10,362 nucleotides of DNA from an uncultured Clostridia bacterium (GTDB lineage: Bacteria; Bacillota; Clostridia; Oscillospirales; Acutalibacteraceae): assembly GCA_947629295.1 (NCBI GenBank), contig CANRDH010000043.1, positions 1 through 10,362 of the forward strand, in the 5' to 3' direction. This document shows, piece after piece, positions 1 through 5,463 of this stretch; the first letter of the stretch is position 1; the number at the start of each line of letters is the position of its first letter. The position numbers and the translations under genes were made by a program. The notes beneath the pieces were generated by a model that was not told the origin of the DNA, made no database searches, and was given only the letters and a program-made list of their open reading frames with translations.

Positions 1-71
1 ATTGCACCCGATACTGTCGGGAAATCGCTGTCGCTGCCCATTATGACAGCAACCTTTTTCTGTTCAGACAT
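1..71 (-). CDS. purE: PurE, N5-carboxyaminoimidazole ribonucleotide mutase (N-terminal part, cut by window edge)
   Basis: Only the first 23 codons are in the window. They read MSEQKKVAVIMGSDSDFPTV and then SGA. The GSDSD segment after a short hydrophobic strand is the substrate-binding loop that opens class I PurE proteins. The family converts N5-CAIR to CAIR in de novo purine synthesis in the cytoplasm. The ATG at 69-71 has a GGAGAG ribosome binding site about 8 nt upstream, which supports this start. The gene runs off the low-coordinate edge, so later motifs and the rest of a possible purine operon cannot be checked. It follows the SPFH gene in the same direction but is separated from it by a terminator, so it is probably transcribed on its own or as the first gene of a pur operon. 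Identification rests on a short but very characteristic stretch. Confidence 0.9.
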   Translation of the reverse strand, partial: MSEQKKVAVIMGSDSDFPTVSGA

Positions 72-120
72 AATTAAATTCTCTCCTCTTTCAATTTTAG
101 GAAAAAAATATTCCTTATAT

Positions 121-149
121 ATTTTATCTTATATTTACGAAAAAAGCAA
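121..149 (-). promoter_or_regulatory. Possible purE promoter
   Basis: Read on the minus strand, a -35-like TTGCTT (144-149) is followed after 17 nt by a -10-like TAAAAT (121-126), about 50 nt upstream of the purE start. The -10 matches consensus at five of six positions and the -35 at only three. The -35 lies inside the stem of the preceding terminator. The region is very A/T rich, so chance matches are likely. No PurR-type operator or purine riboswitch is visible in the short leader. Confidence 0.35.
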
Positions 150-177
150 GGCTATACCGAAATATAACCTTGCTTTT
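142..177 (-). terminator. Rho-independent terminator after the SPFH gene
   Basis: The arms 142-156 and 163-177 form a 15-bp stem with one mismatch (C152 against A167) around a 6-nt loop, CCGAAA. On the minus strand the hairpin ends in a run of six T. It begins 8 nt past the SPFH stop codon. The plus strand is also T-rich after the stem, so the element could work in both directions, but no plus-strand gene needs it. Confidence 0.85.
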
Positions 178-184
178 ATTATTT

Positions 185-1228
185 TTAAACTCCCGGAGCA
201 TTCTTTTCAAGTGCTGCTCTTGCTTTTTCCCTGAGTGCCTCCCTTGCCTGTTCGGGTGTGACAGGCTGCACTGCAGACGGCTGTTCCCCGTCCATAATTC
301 CCGGCACTTCCGACTTAGCCGATTTGTCTATATCTCCGTCGACGACAACCTCTTTGAGAGATGCCGCAAGACTCGCCATAGACTGTATCTCCGACGGTAC
401 AATAATCTTCGTTGCCCTGCCGTCTGCAACCTTTGCAAAGGTCTCAAGACTTTTCAGCGCAATTACTCTGTCCGTGGGAGCAGCCTCGTTCAACATTCTC
501 AAGCTGTCCGCATATGCCTTCTGGACTGCGAGAATAGCTTCGGCTTCACCCTGTGCTTCACGTATCTTTGTTTCCTTTATAGCATCAGCGCGAAGTATCG
601 CCGCCTCTTTATGGCCTTCCGCAACAAGGATCTGACTGGTTTTCTCACCTTCCGCATCAAGTATTCTCGCACGGCGTTCACGTTCTGCTTTCATCTGTTT
701 TTCCATCGCAACCTGAATTTCATGCGGCGGAAGTATATTCTTAAGCTCCACACGCTTAACCTTGATACCCCACGGATCTGTTGCCTCGTCAAGTATCTGA
801 CGTATTCTTGAGTTGATATCATCTCTTGAAGTAAGTGTATGGTCAAGCTCAAGCTCACCGATAATATTACGCAGCGTTGTTGCACAAAGCGTTTCAATAG
901 CCATTATCGGACTTTCTACACCGTAGGTATAAAGTCTCGGGTCAGTTACCTGATAATACACGACCGTATCTATCTTCATCGATACGTTATCTCTTGTTAT
1001 AACCGACTGCGGCTCAAAATCCACAACCTGCTCCTTAAGCGAAATTTTCTTTGCAATCCTGTCCATTGCGGGTATCTTCATGTGGATACCGTTTCCCCAT
1101 ATTTTATAGAAAGTACCGAAACGCTCGATTATATACGCATTCGACTGCGGAACGATACTTATATTCTTGATTATCACCAACAGCAGAATTACTCCGATTA
1201 CAATAAGTGCAATTACACCGGGTTCCAT
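185..1228 (-). CDS. SPFH/band-7 membrane protein (slipin/QmcA-like)
   Basis: The 347-residue protein has an N-terminal membrane helix (about residues 5-21) and then an SPFH/band-7 domain (about 24-190). Family hallmarks include VPQSNAYIIERFG near residue 26, DPWGIKVKRVELKNI at 151-165, and ATKIIVPSEIQ at 272-282. Residues 175-240 are rich in Glu, Lys, Arg and Ala and should form the coiled coil through which these proteins oligomerise. The tail after about 295 is acidic and Pro/Ala-rich. Family members assemble into large rings at the membrane and organise microdomains or regulate membrane proteases. The client here is unknown. The ATG has an excellent AAGGAGGTAA ribosome binding site. The gene lies 41 nt downstream of an NfeD-family gene, the classic partner of SPFH proteins, and ends in a terminator. 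The family call is firm. A specific QmcA, stomatin or HflK role is not. Confidence 0.93.
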   Translation of the reverse strand: MEPGVIALIVIGVILLLVIIKNISIVPQSNAYIIERFGTFYKIWGNGIHMKIPAMDRIAKKISLKEQVVDFEPQSVITRDNVSMKIDTVVYYQVTDPRLYTYGVESPIMAIETLCATTLRNIIGELELDHTLTSRDDINSRIRQILDEATDPWGIKVKRVELKNILPPHEIQVAMEKQMKAERERRARILDAEGEKTSQILVAEGHKEAAILRADAIKETKIREAQGEAEAILAVQKAYADSLRMLNEAAPTDRVIALKSLETFAKVADGRATKIIVPSEIQSMASLAASLKEVVVDGDIDKSAKSEVPGIMDGEQPSAVQPVTPEQAREALREKARAALEKNAPGV

Positions 1229-1269
1229 AAAAAATTACCTCCTTGGAATCAATACATCCCAACCATAAA

Positions 1270-1698
1270 TCATACTGCTGAAACTATCAGTTTTACTCCC
1301 TCTATTCGCTCAACACGGACGAACGAGCCTATCTCAGGCACCTTTTTATCCGTTGTTACGGCAGACCAGTCCGCACCCTCAACGCTTATTCTGAATAAGC
1401 CTTCGGATTCATCAACTATCTTTGTAACCTTACCCATCCTGCCGATGTTCATATCGGCATTGAGATTTGTTTCGGGGATATTCTTTGTAAGCTTGCGTAC
1501 CAGCGGTCTTGTAAGAATGAGTGCGGCAAAGGTTACGGCAAAAAACAATATTATCTGTGTAGTACTGTCTGCCCCGCATACCTCACATACAAGAGAAGCT
1601 ACACCGCCGAATGCAGCCCATATTGAGACGAGCTGAAGCTGCGTTGCAACTTCCAATATGCAAGCCACCACAATAACAGCTATCCAAACTCCAAGCAT
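1270..1698 (-). CDS. NfeD-family membrane protein (short form)
   Basis: The 142-residue protein has three predicted membrane helices (about 4-20, 24-42 and 46-64) and then a soluble C-terminal domain (about 82-142). The pattern IGRMGKVTKIV, then GLFRISVEG-DW, then PEIGSFVRVERIEG is the OB-fold of NfeD proteins. This is the short form: the ClpP-like serine protease domain of long NfeD proteins is absent. NfeD proteins are encoded beside SPFH proteins and are thought to bind them through the OB-fold, and the next gene here is exactly such a partner. The ATG at 1696-1698 has GGAGGTG 8 nt upstream. A promoter and a palindrome precede it, so this appears to be the first gene of a two-gene operon. 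Two cysteines (C38, C41) sit at the end of helix 2 and are not a family feature I recognise. Confidence 0.9.
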   Translation of the reverse strand: MLGVWIAVIVVACILEVATQLQLVSIWAAFGGVASLVCEVCGADSTTQIILFFAVTFAALILTRPLVRKLTKNIPETNLNADMNIGRMGKVTKIVDESEGLFRISVEGADWSAVTTDKKVPEIGSFVRVERIEGVKLIVSAV

Positions 1699-1721
1699 CT
1701 TTCAGCACCTCCGTAAATAGG

Positions 1722-1733
1722 ACGATATATCGT
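1722..1733. promoter_or_regulatory. 12-bp perfect palindrome in the nfeD leader (possible operator)
   Basis: ACGATATATCGT reads identically on both strands. It lies just downstream of the predicted start of transcription for the nfeD/SPFH operon and about 24 nt upstream of the nfeD start codon. Its position would suit a repressor site. It has no match to an operator I know, and its core is A/T rich, so chance is possible. Confidence 0.3.
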
Positions 1734-1742
1734 ACTGACAAT

Positions 1743-1771
1743 ATACTATCATATTCCCAAACAAAAATCAA
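1743..1771 (-). promoter_or_regulatory. Predicted sigma-A promoter of the nfeD/SPFH operon
   Basis: On the minus strand a -35-like TTGATT (1766-1771) and a -10-like TAGTAT (1743-1748) are separated by 17 nt. Transcription would start near 1736, leaving a leader of about 38 nt that carries the palindrome and the ribosome binding site. This is the only gap large enough for a promoter between the ygiQ stop and nfeD. I see no sigma-W-type GAAAC/CGTA pair, although that sigma factor controls the NfeD/flotillin operon in Bacillus. Confidence 0.5.
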
Positions 1772-1837
1772 TATATTTCGATTTGCGCTTCATCAAATTT
1801 ACAAATTGATAATAATTACGAAATGAATTATACAAAA

Positions 1838-3796
1838 TCAGTTTTTACGCCCATTTTTCCTACCTTTTTTATTACGGAGATTTTCGGCCTTTTGTATCCT
1901 GTCATATTTCTCAAACGAAATTCCGTACTTCTTTTCGGCAGCAGTCTGTTTTGCATTAAGTGCCGTATTTGTGCCCTGCTTTTTTCTTTGAATATCCCTT
2001 GTATTTTTGGGCCGTATCAGACATTTTTTATCGAAGCCTATAAGGTCGGTTCTGTGCGCCTTGGTCAGTGCCTCATAAACAAGCTCATAATTTTTGGGAT
2101 TTTTATATTGTATAAGAGCCCTTTGCATAGCCTTGCCGTGCGGATTTCTTTCCACATATACGGACTTCATTGTGCGTGGATCGACTCCCGTATAATACAT
2201 ACAGGTAGAAATTGTTGAGGGTGTGGGGTAAAAATCCTGCACCTGCTCAGGACTTAAATTATTATCCCTGAGATATTCCGCAAGCTCAATCGCTTCCTTA
2301 AGTGTTGAGCCGGGGTGTGAGGACATAAGGTAAGGCACGAGGTACTGCGGCTTCCCGAGCTTTTTGTTTATTGCCGCATATTTTTTGCAGAATGCCCTGT
2401 ACACACTGTTTCCCGGTTTTCCGAGCGTCCTCAGAACATTATCGGAAATATGCTCAGGGGCTACCTTAAGCTGTCCGCTGATATGATACTCACACATTTC
2501 TCTGAAAAATGCTTCGTCCGGGTCTGCCATAATATAATCAAAACGTATTCCCGAACGGATAAATACCTTTTTTACCCCCGGCAGCGACCTGAGCTTTCTC
2601 AGAAGCTCAAGATAATCGGAATGTTCCACCTGTAAATTCGGGCATGGCTTAGGAAAAAGGCACTGACGGTCGGGACAAACCCCTTTTGTAAGTTGTTTTT
2701 TACATGATGGCTTTCTGAAATTTGCCGTAGGCCCCCCTACATCATGGATATATCCCTTAAATTCGGGATCCTTTATTATTATTTCCGCTTCCTTTATTAT
2801 AGATTCATGACTTCGTGCCTGAATTATTCTTCCCTGATGAAAGGTCAGGGCGCAGAAATTACAGCCGCCGAAGCAGCCTCTGTTGCTTATAAGACTGAAT
2901 TTAACTTCCTTTATGGCGTCGACACCGCCGAGTGCTTCATATGAGGGATGATAATTACGCATATACGGCAGAGCATATACTCTGTCCATTTCCTCTGTGG
3001 TAAGCGGATATGACATCGGATTCTGCACAGCATATTCTCCGTTCGGGTAAGGCTCTACAAGGCATTTCCCCGAAAATGCGTCCGTATTTCTGTATTGTAT
3101 GCCGAAGCTTTTGGCATAATTCAGCTTATCTGCGCAAAGCTCATCATAGCCCGGCAGTGTTATATAATCATAAAGATCATCAAGGCTCTTTGTTTTAAAA
3201 ACAGTCCCTCTTACAAATGTAATTTCATCGACAGGAATACCGCTGTTAAGGGAATCGGCTATTTCAACTATTGATTTTTCTCCCATTCCGTATGAAAGTA
3301 TATCCGCCTGAGAATCAAGCAAAACAGAGCGTTTCATACAGTCATCCCAGTAATCATAGTGCGCAAGCCTCCTCAGACTTGCCTCTATTCCTCCTATTAT
3401 GACGGGTTTATTCTTATAGGTCCTTCGGATAAGATTACCGTAGACAACAGTTGCACGGTCGGGTCTTTTCCCCATAACTCCGCCGGGGGTAAACGAATCT
3501 CTTGAACGCCGTTTTTTCGATACGGAATAGTGATTTACCATTGAATCCATATTTCCCGCACTGACAAGAAATCCGAGTCTCGGCTCACCGAATACATTTA
3601 TACTGTTTTCGTCTTTCCAGTCGGGTTGTGATATTATTCCTACCCTGTACCCCTCACTCTCAAGAATACGGCTTATTATTGCAGGACCGAATGACGGGTG
3701 ATCAACATATGCGTCTCCTATCACATATACAAAATCAACATAATCCCACCCACGCTTTTCCATATCCTCACGGCTTACGGGTAAATAATCCTTCAT
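1838..3796 (-). CDS. ygiQ: YgiQ-family radical SAM protein
   Basis: The 652-residue protein matches the YgiQ family over its whole length. It starts with an N-terminal domain of cobalamin-binding-like fold (HPSFGPAIISRILESEGY at about 33-50, GFLVSAGNMDSMVNHY at 75-90, GGIEASLRR at 135-143). The radical SAM core follows, with the 4Fe-4S motif C308-x3-C312-x2-C315 in SNRGCFGGCNFC. A further Cys group (C365, C374, C379, C385) and a DUF3362-type C-terminal region follow. The tail after about 600 is very basic. The family's reaction and substrate are not established. SAM cleavage to a 5'-deoxyadenosyl radical is the expected chemistry. The ATG has GGAG about 8 nt upstream, 15 nt after the stop of the Spx-like gene, so the two are co-transcribed. 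No convincing terminator follows the stop; only a weak A/T-rich inverted repeat is seen near 1792-1810. Confidence 0.95.
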   Translation of the reverse strand: MKDYLPVSREDMEKRGWDYVDFVYVIGDAYVDHPSFGPAIISRILESEGYRVGIISQPDWKDENSINVFGEPRLGFLVSAGNMDSMVNHYSVSKKRRSRDSFTPGGVMGKRPDRATVVYGNLIRRTYKNKPVIIGGIEASLRRLAHYDYWDDCMKRSVLLDSQADILSYGMGEKSIVEIADSLNSGIPVDEITFVRGTVFKTKSLDDLYDYITLPGYDELCADKLNYAKSFGIQYRNTDAFSGKCLVEPYPNGEYAVQNPMSYPLTTEEMDRVYALPYMRNYHPSYEALGGVDAIKEVKFSLISNRGCFGGCNFCALTFHQGRIIQARSHESIIKEAEIIIKDPEFKGYIHDVGGPTANFRKPSCKKQLTKGVCPDRQCLFPKPCPNLQVEHSDYLELLRKLRSLPGVKKVFIRSGIRFDYIMADPDEAFFREMCEYHISGQLKVAPEHISDNVLRTLGKPGNSVYRAFCKKYAAINKKLGKPQYLVPYLMSSHPGSTLKEAIELAEYLRDNNLSPEQVQDFYPTPSTISTCMYYTGVDPRTMKSVYVERNPHGKAMQRALIQYKNPKNYELVYEALTKAHRTDLIGFDKKCLIRPKNTRDIQRKKQGTNTALNAKQTAAEKKYGISFEKYDRIQKAENLRNKKGRKNGRKN

Positions 3797-3811
3797 ATCT
3801 GTTCTCCATCA

Positions 3812-4168
3812 TTACTTATTCGCAAGCTTGTCTTCCCATTCATTTTCTTTAAAGCCGACAAGAATAATTTTTTCATCTATAATAAGCGGTCTTTTCACAA
3901 GCATTCCGTCTGTCGATAGAAGCCTCAGCATTTCCTCATCCGTCATTGTCGGCAGCTTATCCTTAAGCTTCATTTCGCGGTACAGTATACCGCTTGTATT
4001 GAACAGCTTTCTTATCTGTATTCCGCTGTTTTCAGTCCATACCGATAATTCCTCAAAGCTTGGATTTTCCTCCTTTATATGTCGGTCATCATATTGAATA
4101 CTATGCTCGTCCAGCCATTTTTTTGCCTTCTTACAAGTAGTGCATTTCGGATATTCCAAAAATATCAT
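3812..4168 (-). CDS. Spx/ArsC-family thioredoxin-fold protein (YffB/arsenate reductase-like)
   Basis: The 118-residue protein has the N-terminal CxxC motif (C9-T-T-C12) directly after the first strand, then a helix with KKAKKWLDEH. Its C-terminal segment LVKRPLIIDEKIILVGFKE is the usual ArsC/Spx/YffB signature. Members are either thiol oxidoreductases, such as glutaredoxin-linked arsenate reductases, or Spx-type regulators that bind RNA polymerase. I cannot tell which applies. There is no ars gene nearby, so arsenate resistance is not supported. A TTG two codons upstream (4174) would lie only 2 nt after the GGAGG, while the ATG at 4168 has an 8-nt spacing, so the ATG is chosen. The gene sits 22 nt after the recombinase gene and 15 nt before ygiQ, inside one operon. 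Confidence 0.88.
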   Translation of the reverse strand: MIFLEYPKCTTCKKAKKWLDEHSIQYDDRHIKEENPSFEELSVWTENSGIQIRKLFNTSGILYREMKLKDKLPTMTDEEMLRLLSTDGMLVKRPLIIDEKIILVGFKENEWEDKLANK

Positions 4169-4190
4169 AGTCAATTCCTCCGTTTTTTAA

Positions 4191-5165
4191 TTATTTCTTT
4201 ATAATTACCTTTGCAAGGGGATTTGAATCTATCGCGGCTTTTGCCTGCTTATCGGAAAGGTGGGTATATATTTCCGTCGTTCCGAGATTTTCATGTCCGA
4301 GTATATCCTTAAGCACTCTTATATCGACATTTCCGTGCTGATACATAAGTGTAGCCGCTGTATGTCTGAGCTTATGTACGGAATAGCCCTGATCTCCGAG
4401 TCCGATTTTACTGAGATATTTATATACCATTTTCTGAATTGCCCTTGTGCTTATTCGGTTATTTTGTCGGCTTATGAAAAACGCCTTTTTATCCGCAACA
4501 CCCTCTACAGGCCGTACATACATATAATCCTTTATTGCGGCAATGCAGGCGTCGTTAAGATACACGGTTCTTTGCTTATTTCCCTTTCCCGTAACAGTAA
4601 GCTTATCCCCTCTTATATCGCCCACATTTATTCCCTCTACTTCGGACACACGCAAGCCGCAGTTGAGCAGGAGCAATAATATACAGCGATCCCTTACTTC
4701 AAATTTGCCGTCCACGGCCTTGAGGAGTTCTATGCTTTGCTCAAGCGTCAGATATTTCGGCTGTGATTTCGGTTTTTTCGGAAAATCCAACCCCTCAGTC
4801 GGGTCGTTATCTATCTTATGTTGTTTTTCTTTCAGATATTTAAAATATCTTCTAAGCGCCGTTATCTTCCTTGCGCGGGCTGCGGCCTCGTTTTGTCTGT
4901 CACGCATACAATAATCGAAAAACATAAGAACATCATTGAAGCTTACGGATTTTACAAAATCAAGGTCTATAACGGAAATATCCGCGTCGTCAATTTCGCA
5001 GTCCTTTGGGAGTCTGTTTCTCAGATACAGCATATATCTGAAAAATGTACGCAAATCCCTGTAGTACTCATCAACCGTTTTCTCTCCCTTACCCTGTATA
5101 TTCTGAACATAAAGCAAAAACTCCCTTATAATGTCGGGAGCCTCCTCAAGATACTCTTTCCGCAT
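4191..5165 (-). CDS. Tyrosine recombinase, XerC/XerD type
   Basis: The 324-residue protein has an N-terminal SAM-like core-binding domain (about 8-115) and a C-terminal catalytic domain. All catalytic residues are present: R172 in CGLRVSE, K194 in TGKGNKQR, H264 and R267 in HKLRHTAATL, H291 in LGHENLGTT, and nucleophile Y300 in IYTH. Length and motifs fit chromosomal Xer recombinases, which resolve chromosome dimers at dif, but phage or element integrases of this size also exist. A GTG at 5174 could be used, but the ATG at 5163-5165 is preferred because GGGGTGAG stands at a normal distance before it. The gene leads an operon with an Spx-like protein and YgiQ, which are housekeeping-like neighbours, and no attachment site or other mobile-element gene is seen. 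A decayed LytTR fragment lies immediately upstream on the opposite strand. The XerC versus XerD choice is not made. Confidence 0.9.
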   Translation of the reverse strand: MRKEYLEEAPDIIREFLLYVQNIQGKGEKTVDEYYRDLRTFFRYMLYLRNRLPKDCEIDDADISVIDLDFVKSVSFNDVLMFFDYCMRDRQNEAAARARKITALRRYFKYLKEKQHKIDNDPTEGLDFPKKPKSQPKYLTLEQSIELLKAVDGKFEVRDRCILLLLLNCGLRVSEVEGINVGDIRGDKLTVTGKGNKQRTVYLNDACIAAIKDYMYVRPVEGVADKKAFFISRQNNRISTRAIQKMVYKYLSKIGLGDQGYSVHKLRHTAATLMYQHGNVDIRVLKDILGHENLGTTEIYTHLSDKQAKAAIDSNPLAKVIIKK

Positions 5166-5183
5166 TTTTCTCACCCCAAGGTT

Positions 5184-5212
5184 ATTTTATCATTTAATGA
5201 CGTTTCTTTCAA
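5184..5212 (-). promoter_or_regulatory. Predicted sigma-A promoter of the recombinase/Spx-like/ygiQ operon
   Basis: On the minus strand TTGAAA (5207-5212) and TAAAAT (5184-5189) are separated by exactly 17 nt, and TG precedes the -10 with one base between, giving an extended -10. This is the best promoter in the window. Transcription would begin near 5177, so the leader is only about 12 nt and the ribosome binding site sits at the very 5' end of the mRNA. Confidence 0.65.
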
Positions 5213-5220
5213 GAGGGTAA

Positions 5221-5463
5221 GTGATAATATCGGTCAAGCGGCAGAATATATGTTTAATACATTTTGAAATAGACGATCCCGCCCAATTCGCACAAAGTGA
5301 AACCGACAGCTTTGTAAGTCATCTGACCGTGCGTGAGCAGAGCGGGAAACGTGTACACATCTCAACTGATGATATTATATATATTGAATCCTCCGGTCAC
5401 AATGCGGAGGTTCATGTAAACGGCGGGAGCTGCCGGTTTTTATTATTGGGTCTGACAGTTTAG
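5221..5463 (+). pseudogene. Remnant of a LytTR-type DNA-binding domain
   Basis: This short plus-strand frame contains a clear LytTR-like stretch. After a variable lead-in, residues 35-73 run LTVREQSGKRVHIS, then DDIIYIESSGHNAEVHVNGG. That matches the first strands of the LytTR domain (basic K/R, 'I..ddIlYIES.g' and a following strand) found in AgrA/LytR-type response regulators. The second half of the domain, with the 'R.sL.el...F.RvHrsylVN' region, is missing: the frame reads TTATTGGGTCTGACAGTT and stops. A stop codon lies directly before the GTG at 5221, and there is no receiver domain or strong ribosome binding site. It is therefore truncated at both ends. The last 21 nt overlap, antiparallel, with the 3' end of the ECF gene. 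I infer a gene cut by an old rearrangement. An expressed 80-residue protein is less likely. Confidence 0.6.

Noticed and set aside
170..811. Long plus-strand open frame of 213 codons opposite the SPFH gene
   Set aside because: It lies entirely antisense to a well-supported gene, has no ribosome binding site and its product (rich in Cys, Phe and Arg) resembles nothing.
839..1636. Plus-strand open frame of 265 codons across the SPFH and NfeD genes
   Set aside because: It is antisense to two recognised genes and their intergenic gap, and its composition is that of a shadow frame.
3812..4174. Arsenic resistance function for the ArsC-like gene
   Set aside because: No arsR, arsB or acr3 is nearby and the family includes Spx and YffB proteins, so the fold does not establish the substrate.
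4191..5442. Recombinase read as the integrase of a mobile element, with a dif or att site nearby
   Set aside because: No direct repeats, tRNA end, dif-like 28-mer or other element gene was found. The neighbours look like ordinary chromosomal genes.
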